DNA of 64,000 nucleotides from Solen grandis (GCA_021229015.1 CM037777.1:64744219-64808218); one strand, 5' to 3'. Counted from the first letter of the stretch, positions 22,980-35,335 are shown. The notes: a model not told the origin generated them from the sequence alone. Program-made: numbers and translations.

Positions 22980-24874
22980 ACACTGTTTGAAGGCATTCCC
23001 TTAAACTGTCAAACTTGGGGCTGTGCGAGACCTTTATTTATAGACTCTCCCAGACTGTGTTAACTTTTCACAATGGGCTTTGTATTGTGATGAAAATGCC
23101 TCACAAGAGCATAGGTCATGTTCACGAAATACCAAACGTCAAGCTTAACTTTGGTAAAATTCTATAAATCCTATTTTTTTTTAAATTTGTAACTCTCAAC
23201 TAAACAGCCAATTCAACCGATGAAGGTTACACAAATCTACTTGTATAAGCATTTTTATCAAAATTTGTAAATAATAAAGCGAAAATATTCTCTTTTAGAA
23301 GTTACTTATTTTTTGACCTAAGTAAAAACCAACTTCAGTAGCTTCGTGAAAACGATCCTTTGTGTTTTAATGGAATTTCGGAACCAAAAGAAAATTAAAT
23401 CTATCTAAAAACACATATTTTATTTAATTTAGTCAGTAAAACAAATACAAACTTTTCCTTTAATTTTAAAAAAATTTCTTTAGTTTCTCTTTCATTCGTT
23501 CTTCATTATTAAACAAGCGTGACTCTTATTATATTCAAAATGCTGAAAAATCAAAAGTACTAATATCTGCATACTTCGACAGAAACCTCTTAATACATGG
23601 ACATCAATTACACAACACAAAAACATGTGTTTATCTATATCATAATATGTTTTCTTTCTTTCTGTAAATATAAATTCTGGACTCGATCACTTGTACAAGA
23701 CACACTATAAAACCAGTCAGTTTTAATATACATGTAGTATTTTATACATATGTACTGACAACAGACAATAAATTACACCATGTCAGTTATCTGGTTCATA
23801 ATTTGAGACAATGATGGAGACCACATGGCAGGCTGGTTTGCATATTTTCCCACACGGAGGTGTACCCAACGTGCAGGCGAGTCCATGAGCATATGAGTTA
23901 AGCCCTGCAACATCGTGTGACAGTGACCTTTAGATGTCATCCAGTAGTTTATGAGAAAAGCGTGACAGAGATCATGTGCCCCTCTAAAGAACGAGGGAAA
24001 CTCTTGGCTTGAAAATCATGGTAAAATGTACATGGCGAAAAGAGCATGGTAAATACCAGTCACTAAATGGAATGTTGCACATCTCAAAACAGTTCACTGC
24101 TTAGCTAGCAAATATCCATACACTGCCGTATATATTTGAGTGTAGTTTACATTATAAAAATGAAATACAATATAAAATATTTGACATTCGTATATCTGAT
24201 TTAATGGCCTGAAAGCAGATTTAAGACAAGAATACAAGTTTGGGACAACCCAGTGTCCTACTTTAATAATCCTAGGCTCAGATATAGTAATTCAAGCATA
24301 ACAAGAGCCCTACTTTCAAATTTTATACCCAAACAACATCAAATCTTTGAAATTGTTAAAACAAAAATTTACATGTCTACAAGGATCTTTGGTCAATATC
24401 CGATGGTCAGAGATGTTTTGTCAGCAACATACAGGAAGTCAAACATGAATACATTCAATCCAAGTGAATCTGATACTTCAATACTTGCAGCTGTACAGTC
24501 TACGAAAAAGCAATGATTCATGTCATTAATGGTTTCAATGAAGTCTCATTTTTTCACCTGAGCACTTGACAGTTACAGAACAGACAAACGCTGAGCTTAA
24601 TGTACAGGACGCAGACTGGGAACCAACAAGTGCACCCTCCACACACACACATGATCACTTTCACACCCAACTAAGATCCTTGTTACAAGAAACCCATCAA
24701 CATTTAACAACTTTCAAACCTGACACAACTAACCACAAAATCAATCAAATTCCTAAAAAGACTCACCAAATAAACATACAAAACAGAGGTTCAAATATTT
24801 CCCATACACCTAGCTTAAACATACATCAAACTCAGCGATCATCCGTGTAAAATTTCTAGTCTCTGCTGACTGGT
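22980..24874. other. Convergent 3' region between EEP and SSR2
   Basis: The two genes face each other tail to tail, 1.9 kb apart. The part next to SSR2 (about 23.4-24.87 kb) is probably its 3' UTR; an AATAAA on the minus strand at 23424-23419 could end it. Two plus-strand frames (24253-24516, 24566-24850) lie antisense to that UTR and look like low-complexity sequence. Confidence 0.45.
23273..23278 (+). promoter_or_regulatory. Candidate polyadenylation signal of the EEP gene
   Basis: AATAAA occurs 294 bases after the EEP stop codon on the same strand. Position is reasonable, but other AT-rich matches exist. Confidence 0.35.
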
Positions 24875-24985
24875 TTAGCTCTTCTTGGGTTTGGTTGTGT
24901 CGTATCGAGACTTGCTGGAGAACCAAAGCAGGAAGGGGATCCCCAGGGACGGCAGCGTCATAACAGCAAACACACACCAGTCCAG
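24875..24985 (-). CDS. SSR2: SSR2 last exon: membrane segment and cytosolic tail
   Basis: Acceptor GGCTGTTTCAG. Encodes [29 protein letters not shown] and a lysine-rich end, then TAA at 24877-24875. Confidence 0.95.
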   Translation of the reverse strand: MDWCVFAVMTLPSLGIPFLLWFSSKSRYDTTKPKKS

Positions 24986-27900
24986 CTGAAACAGCCACAT
25001 ATAGACCTTTTACCTCATGAATATTCATTCACAAATTTATGACTTTTCTTCATGAATATTAATCGACTGATCTCTAAATGGTTTATGAAATGATGTATTT
25101 TTTTCTTTACCTCAGATGACTAAGCTACCAACAACCTGTTTTAAGTGTATATCAATATGAAATCAGGAACAATATAATGTCAACTGTACTGCTCTAAAAT
25201 ATTTTCCTAAAAGATAAATATCTGGGCATCTTTGTGCATATTCTAAATGACATGAAGATGATTTTCAATACTTGTGAAAACATTCTATATCTGGAAACTG
25301 ACTGCTACTTTATGTCCCTTCAACAAAACTTCAGTAATACTATGACATCCAGCTAATTACCGGTGGATGAAACCCCTGGGCCAACTGGTACAGACAGAAC
25401 CTTGGCCTTTCACAAAAATTACATTCTTAAAAATACATGTTCCTTAATTCACATCCAATTCATAAAATAACATTGAAGGGTTTATTCTCTTTTCAGTATT
25501 TTTTTCATTAGAGATCAACAACTGCTTGCTGATTATAATGTATACCTAAATGAGACCATGTATTTTAAAGACCAAAACCTTCCATAATTCACAGTAGTAG
25601 CAATTCATATATGTCCATTGCCCTGCACTTAATTCTACAGTGTAAGAGTATATGTACATACCACATGTGGGGAGAACCTCCTGTCAAACTCCTTGATGTT
25701 GACAATACCACCCTCACCTGGGGAGCTGGTGTAGCCAACCTGAAGAATAGGAGGTCATGCATTGGAATAAAAAAATTATATGACACGAGACACTGTGATA
25801 AAAATAACAATGTGAAAAATGTAAAGATTACTCTTGTCCTGTCACTTGGTCACACCTTCCAAGTTTTTACACATGTGTTATGGAATGTTTTTCTAAAGGT
25901 CAGTCAATTCTGTCCCACGACAGACAGTGGCAACACCTACTTACGTAGTTGCTATACATAATGCACCTCCAAATTGTTATAACCTGAACTTTTAAGGTCA
26001 AACAAAAATACTGCTGACATATCTGCTGTCTGTGATGATAAATAAAGCAATACAAATTGTTAACCCTCCTTTCTGCAACTAAAGTCATCACAGCAGGCGA
26101 TATACAACCTCTGTACACCATCTTGATTCAACAATACAAATACAAAAAGATACTCAAGAGAGAGTCTTTTACAAGTGACAGATTTTGTGTAAAAAGTTTC
26201 ATAGCTCATAGCTGTCCTTAGTATCAGCATGCCCATTTACCCTTTGTACAGGGTTTTGTATCCCCAAAACTGGCCATGTACCCCCAAAATTGCAGGGATT
26301 CTCTATATGAAGCAGTACAATGATATGGAAAAACCACAATGGTAACAACTGTACCCCCCGTTTCAAAACTCATTGGGCACCCTGAATATCATGTAAACTA
26401 GAAAAAGATAAGAGGAACAGGACAACAAGCATGACTGCTATATACATGTATGGCTCCCACTTTGAGAAGAGAGATTAATAGACTTTCCATTACACGTTAA
26501 ACGGAAGTACAGAAAAACCTGTCTTATCCAACACCCACTGGGACCATCTGACAATGTTGGATAATACAGGTTGTCCGATAAGGCAGGTCTTTATATACCA
26601 TACCTTTAAAATTGATAGTCCATGTATTTGCTATATAAATGACATTACTCTTTAAATAAGTAAAATAAAAGGTTGGAATATATGTACATTTGTATACAGG
26701 TGTAAACAAAAACACATGGGTGAAGTTTATCATTAAAGTTAATTAACAATAACATATTTGATTCATCATTGTAATTGCTTCAACACCAAAAAGTAACGGA
26801 TTGCAGATGTGTCAGATAAAGCAGTGTAATTATGGTGAAATAATCACTAATGGAACCAAAATCGTTTGCCGGATTACAGGTAAGACAGGTGTCAGGTCAT
26901 GTTATGGTCAGGTTATTTAAACAGACTATGAATAGGAAAAATGATGGGACTGACGAAAAGTGTTGAATAATACAGAATGTCGTTATAAACGGTTTGTTAT
27001 GGACAGTTTGCACAGTATATCAAAATTATCGATGAAACACCACATATATAAGAAGGGGCAAAACTCTCCTATTTGTATGACTCTATAAATTACAAAACAA
27101 AAAGTCCAAGTTTATGACTTTCCATGATGTTAAAACAGTTTCTAGGACTTTTTTTTATTTAAATTTACTTTCTTTTGTCATTTAGGAAGTATTACCTATT
27201 TTCTTTAGTGAATGGGGTCAATATTCTGACCCTATAAATTGGCAGAAAAACCCTGGGCTTGCACACCCAACCAAACCAAATCTAAAACTCCATTGTGTGC
27301 TAAGCACAAAGAAACAAATTGATACCCATAACCATTTAAAAACAAAAAACTTTGTTTTTGCCAATATTAAGTCCCAATAAATAATCAAAAAAACAAAACA
27401 AAAAAAACCTGACACCTGGGAACAGTCAATGGAAGGGATTTACTGTCAAGAAGTTCAACAAATCCAGAAAATACAAATGTCCATGTGCATATAAAGGGAG
27501 GAAACCAATGACATATAGTGATAAGACTAAATAAGAGTTACCCGATCTTACACCAACACTCTCTTTGTTGTAGGACAGAAGACTGCATTTAACCAAACTG
27601 TTTCAAAACAGTAACTGTAGTGCGTTCAGTAAATGTAATAGTTGGCGTTAATGTTAGCGATTGCACTCGTTTTTATTGCAGTGTGAAGAATGTAAGCAGG
27701 GTACCAAATTGCAATCTTACTGCTAACAGTCGCCTTAACTGAATGCACAACAAGACTTTTGAAAAGGTTGTACTTTTTTTCTCCCAATATCTGACCCACA
27801 GGGAACCTGGAAAAAGGTGCACACCTCTTAACCAGGAAAAACAATACCTTTATTTCATCAAACTCAGTCTAAGATGGCCTTGACAAAGGTATGCTGTGTT

Positions 27901-30624
27901 TGGACTGTCTAACCCTGGCCCAAACAACATGACAACCCTGACTAGAATACACTGAAACACACAATTATCACAACACAGGCACTAAGTTGTTATTAGGAGT
28001 AAGCTGAGCTCACCTGGCGTTCTGCAGCATCTTCACTGGCCTGGTAACTGACTTCAGCAGCAGTAAAATTGAAGTAGCCATACTTCATTGGGCGCAGAAT
28101 GACAGAGTGTGAAACATTGGTGTTGCTATGGTATTGTCAAGGGCAATCAGATTTGTGCTTAAGCTAAAGCTTTCTAAAGTGGGTTTTGTCAATTTAAATC
28201 ATATAACAAAATGGTTATGAGTCATGCAGGAAAAAAAATATACTGTGATGCCATCGTCAAAGATATGTTTGTTTGCTGTGTCTGACCTAGAACTTTTAAG
28301 CTGGGAAGGTAGAGATTTTTTTTTTGCTATCATTTTTTTTTAAACTCTAATTACGGTAAAACTTGAATGACCTTCAAGAAAAAGGTATGAACATACTATT
28401 TAGCTGATTTGCTTCATATAAGTTTTGCATGTCTGAATGAAAACACCAAAGCATACCTGATATCCCCCACGAAAACTTGTCTCTTATATAGACCACAAGT
28501 TAACAAACATTGAAATTTAATGTCAACAAAAATTAATTATTTTATAGTATGCTAATATTCATCTTAAGGTGGATTTAGTCTTTCAAAAAGTTCAAATCAA
28601 GGGCTAACAACAGTTAAAATAAAACTTTTCATATAGAAATTGAAAGAGGAGGCTTGGCCTTGGCGTTTTTTGTGAACAAAGGATACGCAGCAATCCTATT
28701 CCAATTGGCCTGTAAACTTCCAGCTACAACTTTAAAATCTCCCTCTGGAAAGCTGTCATCTTCCAATCGAACATTTAAGGCAGCACTACAACAAAAAATT
28801 TTATCTTGCATTATTACTAGTTATACCAATTTCTTAAATAGATAAACATGTACTCTATAATTAAGTTCTACCAAATTTCACTTTGTCAGTCCCTTAACAA
28901 AAATGTACTGTTTGTATACTAATTTAGCACTACTTTAGATTCAGACTGAAAGTAAAATTTTGTATTAATTTACATTTTTAGAGTTTTACACCACATTTAA
29001 TTAGAAATTAGCAGCAGCTGAGCTGGGTTACAGCATTCTTCAGTGAGCAGGCCCTACTGGGATATGTCTCTGTCACTTGGGGATGTACAACTGAATTAAT
29101 AACCTAAATTACATCATACCTAAAATTTATCACTTAACTATTTACATGTAAAACAATGTCAAAGATTAAATATAGCAACAACAAACAAGAGCTGTCAGAG
29201 GACAGCACACTCGACTATTCAAAATGCTTGTTGGTAAATCAAATGAAATCTATTTCAATTCTTGCCTTTCACATACCCTGTACATAATAAAAGTCAAAAA
29301 TAATATACCTTGATAGTCTGATACCCCTTAATATTTTTATGATGTCTAAAATCAATCCCATGCCTAGTTACTGAGACATAAGCACAATAACACTGTGCAT
29401 GCAAAACTTTAACCAAAAATCCAAGTTAGAAATGGGCCATAATTTGTATAAAATTCCTTAGTTTTCTGATGCCAATGAAGACACTCCTGAACTTTCTAGT
29501 CAATTCCACAAGCAATTTCTGAGATATAAGCTGGATAGTAGTTTGAATGCAACAATTTAACCAAAATTCTAAGTTAAGAGGGGGTCATAATCTTTAATAT
29601 ATTTCATCAAGTGTTATCTTCCTTTAGAGAATGATACCCCTAAACATATTAAAGATGTTTCAAATCAATCCTATGCCTGGATACTGAGATATTAGCATGA
29701 AAGTACCTTGCATGCAAAACTTTAACCAAAATTTTTAAGTTAAAAAAGGGCAATAATTTGTAACAAATTCCATTAAGAGTTATCTACCATGAAAGAATGA
29801 TACCCCTAAACATATTAAAGATGTTTAAAATCAATGCATGCCTGGATACTGAGATATAAGCATGAGAGTATCTTGCATGCAAAACTTTAACCAATATTTC
29901 TAAGTTTAAAAAGGGCCATAATTTGTAATATATTCCATCAAGAGTTATATACCTTGGTTGTCTGATGTCCCTAAACATATTCATAAACTTTCAAGTCAAT
30001 ACCATGAATGGTTATTGAGATACAAACTAGATAGTAGCTTGCACGAAAAAAAAATTTAACCAAATTTTCTATTGCATGCAAAACTTTAACCAAAATTTCT
30101 AAGTTAAAAAAGGGGCCATAATTCATATTAAATTCAGTCAAGAGTTATCTACCTTGGTTGTCTGATGCCCCTGAACATATTTATAAACTTTAAAGTCAAT
30201 ACCATAAATAGTTATTGAGATATAAGGTTGATAGTAACTTGCACGCAAAACTTTAACCAAAAGCTGCAACGCCAACACCAGGGTGACTACAATAGCTCTC
30301 ATATTCTTCGAATACTCGAGCTAAAAATTAAACAACATATAAATGAAGGTACAATACTGTAAAGAAAAACAAGGGGCAACTCTATATAACACTAATCCTT
30401 ATGATTAATGTCTACTTTTGGGATTTTCTGTAAATTATTGCCAAATCACTGTACCTGCCCCCAATGTTGTAGATTTTGTATTCAACTGTAAGGTCCTTCT
30501 CTTCAACTAGATACTGATTCAAAATATTTTTGGAAGCAAGAAGACGAGCTTCACCATCATCGTCTGCGTATGTGCCTGCCAGACAGCCCAGAGTGGTGAT
30601 CAAGAACAAGCAGAAAATCCTCAT
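24875..30624 (-). CDS. SSR2: Translocon-associated protein subunit beta (TRAP-beta / SSR-beta), complete coding region
   Basis: Five minus-strand exons (30624-30455, 28785-28687, 28125-28014, 25739-25662, 24985-24875) join in frame to 189 codons plus TAA; human SSR2 is about 183 residues. TRAP-beta is a single-pass ER membrane subunit of the translocon-associated complex, next to Sec61, which helps secretory proteins enter the ER. Seen here: a signal peptide ([20 protein letters not shown]), the conserved [16 protein letters not shown] start of the lumenal domain, DDSFPEGDF, two N-glycosylation sites (NVSHS and NFTAA) that match the family, [10 protein letters not shown], a membrane segment ([18 protein letters not shown]) and a short basic cytosolic tail ending KPKKS. 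The start ATG is the first triplet after an acceptor AG, so the 5' UTR is spliced. A LINE foldback sits in that leader intron. Confidence 0.95.
25009..25130 (+). repeat. ATGAATATTCAT dispersed repeat copy
   Basis: CCTCATGAATATTCATTCAC, then AAATTTATGACTT, a second TGAATATTAATCGACTGA and AATGGTTTATGAAATGATGT. It begins 24 bases upstream (on the minus strand) of the SSR2 last exon. Confidence 0.7.
25330..25385 (-). mobile_element. SINE family B remnant
   Basis: TATGACATCCAGCTAATTAC followed by GGTGGATGAAACC matches the element at 35115-35335 (GCGACATCCAGCTAATTAC). Confidence 0.5.
25662..25739 (-). CDS. SSR2: SSR2 exon, EFDRRFSPH motif
   Basis: Acceptor CTATTCTTCAG, donor CATGTG followed by GTATGT. 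The 26 codons, phase 0 at both ends, include the conserved EFDRRFSPH just before the membrane segment. Confidence 0.93.
25740..28013 (-). other. SSR2 intron (2.3 kb)
   Basis: Contains a pogo/Tigger-like element at about 26511-26895; otherwise nothing recognised. Confidence 0.55.
26511..26895 (+). mobile_element. Pogo/Tigger-like non-autonomous element
   Basis: Left end ACAGAAAAACCTGTCTTATC, right end TACAGGTAAGACAGGTGTC, a degenerate inverted pair about 385 bp apart. Internal GTTGGATAATACAGGTTGTC. No transposase. Confidence 0.5.
28014..28125 (-). CDS. SSR2: SSR2 exon with both N-glycosylation sites
   Basis: Acceptor CAATACCATAG, donor CGCCAG followed by GTGAGC. Encodes [20 protein letters not shown] and on to ASEDAAERQ. 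Confidence 0.93.
28126..28686 (-). other. SSR2 intron
   Basis: Short AT-rich intron with nothing recognised. Confidence 0.6.
28687..28785 (-). CDS. SSR2: SSR2 exon, lumenal domain
   Basis: Acceptor TTTTTTGTTGTAG, donor ATTGCTGC followed by GTATCC. Phase 2 at both ends. Encodes [18 protein letters not shown] and on to NWNRIA. Confidence 0.93.
29187..30324 (+). mobile_element. Pearl/Helitron-like non-autonomous element 1
   Basis: Starts with ACAAGAGCTGTCAGAGGACA, where GCTGTC..GACAGC can form a hairpin. The body is about six diverged units of 160-180 bp, each with CAAAACTTTAACCAAAA, GGGCCATAATTTGTA and a CTGATGCCCCT-like block. It ends with a hairpin (AGCTCTCATATTC / GAATACTCGAGCT) directly followed by AA. 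It lies in the SSR2 intron between the first two coding exons. Confidence 0.6.
30455..30624 (-). CDS. SSR2: SSR2 first coding exon
   Basis: The acceptor TTGATTGCAG is followed at once by ATGAGG, and the donor is GGGGGCAG followed by GTACAG. Encodes residues 1-56: signal peptide and the first lumenal strands. Confidence 0.93.
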
Positions 30625-30861
30625 CTGCAATCAATAAAATGATTTTATTTAGAACTTAAACGTTTTTTGTTTCTTTTCTTCTTCTTCTTCTTCTTCTATA
30701 TACAGCACTCCTTCACTTTTGAAGATTTTGTGCCGGCGCCTAATTTATAAATCAAAAAGGTGTATATTACAGTTCAGAGCTAATAATCTGAAGTGATGTT
30801 TAAAGGTTTTAATTAATATCTACAAGTGCAATCTAAAACTATTATACAAAGTATATGCTAT

Positions 30862-31559
30862 CTACTGCTGGAAAATTGGGATGAGAACAGACACAGGGAT
30901 CATGGCTTTAAAGGCATCCACTGTGGCTGCTTCGTGGGCCTGCAATGGCAGGAGGTTCCACTGTGCTACAGTTCTGGGATAAAAGGAGTACTTGTATGAA
31001 TCTTTAACAGTATGGATGTGTTTGAATGTATAAGGATTGTTATTTCTTGTTCTCTGGTCAGCTATTATCAGTAAATTTGGAGGTGGGTAGATTGCAACAA
31101 CATGATGAATGATTTTGTATAGCATTATAAATCGTGATCTTGTTCTTCTTATTTCTAATGATGGCCAGTTAAGATTGTGCAACATGTTGGAGACAGAACT
31201 AGTGTTGTGATATCTATTTGTTACAAAGCGGGCTGCTCTTCTTTGAACTTTTTCAATTTGATTAATTTGTGATTTGTTGTGAGGGTCCCAAACTGTTGAT
31301 GAATATTCTAGTTTAGGCCTGACTAGGGCTTTATAGGCATGGTCTTTAACTTTACTAGATTTGATGCGGAGATTGCGTCGTAGGAAGCCCAGGGATTGGT
31401 TAGCCTTACTTGTTACACTATTTATATGTCTGTCCCATTTCAAATTATCTTGTATAGTTACACCTAGATATTTCGCATTTTTAACTTTGATAAGGGGATA
31501 ATCACGAAGTTTATATGTAAATTGTAGAGGTTTGTGTTTTTGTGTGATGCTCAATACAT
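30862..31559 (-). mobile_element. Non-LTR retrotransposon, 3' part of reverse transcriptase ORF (5'-truncated)
   Basis: A 230-codon frame carries the region after the RT palm that is typical of CR1/jockey-like LINEs: KYLGVTIQDNLKWDRHIN, AYKALVRPKLEYSSTVWDP, EKVQRRAARFV and a final TVAQWNLLP. No frame breaks are seen in this part. It sits in the SSR2 leader intron, same strand as SSR2, and forms one arm of a foldback with 31573-31686. Confidence 0.85.
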
Positions 31560-31572
31560 TGCATTTATCAGG

Positions 31573-31686
31573 ATGTATTGAGCATCACACAAAAACACAA
31601 ACCTCTACAATTTACATATAAACTTCGTGATTATCTCCTTATCAAAGTTAAAAATGCGAAATATCTAGGTGTAACTATACAAGATA
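31573..31686 (+). repeat. Inverted copy of LINE segment (foldback arm)
   Basis: These 114 bases are the reverse complement of 31446-31559, with one mismatch that I can see, separated by a 13-base spacer. The arm stops abruptly and is followed by unrelated AT-rich sequence. Confidence 0.85.
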
Positions 31687-32419
31687 TTGTATTGAATACA
31701 TTTTAAGATAATTTACCACCACACTATGATACCAAGATTTGACATACTTACATGTGTATTTTTTTTTTCATTTACATGTTTTTTTGTTTGTTTTTTGTGT
31801 AGCCGTTTCACAGAAAAGATCCCCGTTTCCAGCTATTAGCATCATTGAAAAGGGGCTATTCATTGAAACTACAGAGAAATACTTCAATTCTAAAGAAATT
31901 AACAGGTGACTTAACTTTAAGGTTGTTCCAAGCATTTCAAGCACTTAAATGCTATTTCTGTATAAAACATCGCATTGGATTGCGAAGTTTACTTGATGCT
32001 TGAGAAAAATACAGGTTATAATGCTTTTGGAGTGGGGTTGACCATTGTCGATTCCACAGAAACTGATGTTAACATAATTAAAAATGCAGGTCTAGGATTT
32101 TTACATCCAGGTCTATGGTACATAGATTAAACATAAATAATGTTAATGATTCAAACAAAACTAAAATAAGCGTACTTCATAGAATAGTGAGATCCGATAC
32201 TATAGTTATCATCGAATTGTACCCCACCCACCTAGCCACTGTGCCACGTCCACAAACCTCAGCATGCGAACTCGCTTTTAAATTCAATATTCGATTTCTA
32301 TTCAAACATTAAAAATACATTTAACTTAGAAACATTATGAAATACAATTTGAATGCAAACAATAGGACTGTTTTGTGTAGTTTAATTAATTTCATCCAAT
32401 TTAGATCGACTTAGCTTAC

Positions 32420-32465
32420 CTTGCCGGTTGACGTCTACGAACTGGAGCGGAAGTAGTCACCACAA
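32420..32465 (-). other. SSR2: Probable noncoding first exon and promoter side of SSR2
   Basis: A strong minus-strand donor (GGCAAG followed by GTAAGC) ends a short GC-richer stretch at 32420. It lies about 1.8 kb upstream of the acceptor that abuts the SSR2 start codon, so it is the natural leader exon. An ETS-like ACTTCCGCT lies within it. The transcription start (right end) is a guess. Confidence 0.5.
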
Positions 32466-32640
32466 AGACAGGTTTATTGTGCGGGATCAATAGTTGTACA
32501 GCGGTGTTTAAAAAAAAAATATGCTAATTTAGAATCTACAGGAAAAGGAATAAGTATGATTCACAATAAAATTGCTAAAATTGACATTTAGATAAATGCA
32601 TTATGATTAATTACTTTTTTTAAATTTTACTTTGTTCCAG

Positions 32641-33597
32641 GGACGTGATCAATGGTAGCCAGTCGGGCTGGTCTGATACGAGGTCAGGGGTACCTCAGGG
32701 CAACATATTGGGACCACTTCTCTTTGTTAGATATATCAACGATCTCCAATAAGCTGTTCAAAGTGTTTGTCAGCTGTTTGCAGACGATACGAAGCTCTAC
32801 AGATTGATAAGAGGACAAAATCATATTCAAGAGCTGCAATGTAATATTGATGCCCTAGGGCAGTGGAGCAACTTCTGGTTATTAAGATTCAACGCACAAA
32901 AATGCAAGACGATTAGTTTTGGAAGAAGACAGTTTGATTCCCACTACAACACGCTTGACAAGAATGGACAAGGATATTACAGAAACAGACACAGAGAAAG
33001 ATCCAGGAATACACTTTAGCAGCACTCCGAATTTTGATAAACATATCAGTACAACTGTAAACAAGGCTAGTAGCTTAGTAGGACTTGTAAAAAGAAACTT
33101 TGCATTCATGGACAGTAGTCAGTTCCAGTGTTTATATAAATCTATTATCCACCCTCATCTTGACTATGGTAATTCTATTTACCATCCTGTTTCTAAGAAA
33201 AATAAAAAAAATGTCCAAAGACGCGCAACCAAACGTGTGCCAGCTTTGACGAATCTACCTTATGAGGACCGTCTTAGAACTTTAAATCTGCCCACATTGG
33301 AGTATAGAAGACGACGTGGTGATTTAATTATTGTCTATAAACTGTTGCACACTCTACTGGACTTTGACCACACTTGCTACAACCACACATGACTTGAGAC
33401 AACACCCATATATTAAATTCAGAAACCAAGAGCAACAAGAAGTATTTGCCAGAACTCATTTTCACATATCACCATTAATGACTGGAACAATCTCAAAAGT
33501 GCTGTAGTTTTGTCAAAGAATGTGAACTCTTTCAATAATCTCTTGGACAAGTATGAAAAGTGGAGGTTAATCAGGTTTGACTGGTCAACAATATATT
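32641..33597 (+). pseudogene. Non-LTR retrotransposon RT remnant, frameshifted
   Basis: Reads SGVPQGNILGPLLF, YINDLQ then a stop, then QLFADDTKLYRLIRG (the catalytic FADD box), and after a frameshift near 32955 continues DPGIHFSSTPNFDKHI, YKSIIHPHLDYGNSIYHP, VQRRATKRV and ends near WSTIY. It is 5'-truncated and inactive, and belongs to the same broad CR1/jockey-like group as 30862-31559 but a different family. Confidence 0.85.
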
Positions 33598-33640
33598 AGT
33601 TATTTACCATTCGAAACCGAAGAAACTATAAAAAATAAGT

Positions 33641-33733
33641 ATAGGTTAGTTCGTAGTTGCCTTCAACTACACGATATAACCCGAGTGACTATATATGTGT
33701 CGTGTAGTTGAAGGCAACTATGAACTAACCTAT
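33641..33733. repeat. Perfect-type hairpin, 34-bp arms
   Basis: Left arm 33641-33674 (ATAGGTTAGTTCGTAGTTGC...ACGA) and right arm 33700-33733 are inverted copies with one mismatch, around a 25-base spacer containing AACCCGAGTGACTATATA. Confidence 0.9.
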
Positions 33734-34525
33734 TTAGCACATGGTATTTTCCGTCCACTAGCGACAAAACGTCACAAAAGTGTGAGTTATGTGATGTTGT
33801 TTATTTGTTTGTTTGTTGTTTTTTGTTGTTGTTGTTTTGTTTGTTTTTTTTTTTTGGGGGGGGGGGGGGTTGTTTTTTTTGTTGTTGTTGTTGTTGTTTT
33901 TTTGTTTTTTTTTTTCCCCAAAAGATTAGTATTTGATTAAGCTTTTTGGCCAAAAACTCACTTCTGAATAATTAAAGATGCGCCAAGGCGGTGTCAATTC
34001 TCAAATATTCTAAAATAATATATTTGTCATATGTGTGAACGGTTAAAACATGTACCGAAAGTGTTCCCTTTTCTTTCCAAGCTTCAGAGTAGCCATATAA
34101 AAAATCATGGATAGTCTTCAATTAGATCTGCATCCTTGTCCCATATTTTGTGTCTATCCAAAAGTTCTTTCAATATCACATAAATTATTAAATCACTCAG
34201 AGTCAATGCACTACTTTTTATCTCTCTCTTATTATTATTATTATTTTATGTATTTATTTTTTTCATTTCGGCTTTTTAGACGTACTTTTAAATTAGATCG
34301 TACAAGAAATATCTTTAAAATTATGATATTCGGCATTGTGATGCTGGTGTTGGTGACTTGACTTGACTTGTTTAAATAAGTGGACATTGTTGTAATCAAA
34401 GCGCCCAATGCGCTGAGAGACGGAGGCGGGATTAACATAAAATACTTAAAAATAGCTTTATGAAACAATAGAGACAAAGGTCATATAACGCCAATTCCTG
34501 AAACTAGTTGCTACAGAACCAGTTG

Positions 34526-34529
<4 letters not shown>

Positions 34530-34557
<28 letters not shown>
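34530..34557 (+). repeat. (CT)n microsatellite
   Basis: About 14 CT units. Confidence 0.95.
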
Positions 34558-34561
<4 letters not shown>

Positions 34562-35114
34562 GTTACATAATAATCCGAAGTTAGGGTCATGAACCTGATT
34601 TCATTTATGAGTTGCATACCTAAGTAGGTTATTCCCTTTCTTCAGTACTAGTAAACGTGATGTACATTCTATCTGTTGTCGAGTATGTTTAGAAATGGAA
34701 AAGGTATTTGGTTATTTAAGATTCTTGAATGTCAAAGTTAAGAAATGCTCTTGGAAGAAACCTAACTCGCCATCATGCAAAATTACGTGTGAATTACTTT
34801 AAGTTAATTACATACATGCGGGGCGCTACTTTTTTCTTTTTATTGGATTAAGTCAGCAGTACGGACATTGTCTTTGGCTAACTACATTCAAACATTACAT
34901 TATTATCAGTACCTATTCGGACTAATCAAGTTATTTTCGGGCTAACGGACAAATTAATAGAGTTGCCTTGGTTACTAAGTCGTGACATATCCTCGATATC
35001 CATGGTAACGGAGTGAAAGGCGTCAGTAAAACAGCTGAACGTGACAGAAATGCAATCAAACCCCATGCTAGGAAGCACATTTATATACATCATGTACTGG
35101 ACGTAGGTGTTTTA

Positions 35115-35335
35115 GACTGACTGACTGACTATTTGAGCTTACCGTCGCTTCGACAGTATTTCAGTCATATAGCGACATCCAGCTAATTACAAGTGGAGGA
35201 AAACGAGGAATGCACGAAGACATCCGGGTAGAACCATCGACCTACCGCAAACCAGCTGGAAGGCTTCCTCACATGAAAATCCAAATGACCCTGCCGGGAT
35301 TCGAACCCACGCGGTGAAGGGCTGAGTGAGTGTTA
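35115..35335 (-). mobile_element. tRNA-derived SINE (family B)
   Basis: On the minus strand: B-box GGGTTCGAATCCCGG, then CTTCCAGCTGGTTTGCGG, GGTTCTACCCGGATGTC and GTAATTAGCTGGATGTCGC. Shares these blocks with 14700-14885. Confidence 0.65.

Larger units (their letters stand above)
24986..25661 (-). other. SSR2 intron with dispersed repeats
   Basis: Contains an ATGAATATTCAT repeat copy at about 25009-25130 and a SINE family B remnant at about 25330-25385. Confidence 0.6.

Noticed and set aside
24253..24850. Two plus-strand frames rich in Thr, His and Asn
   Set aside because: They lie in the probable SSR2 3' UTR on the other strand and look low-complexity.
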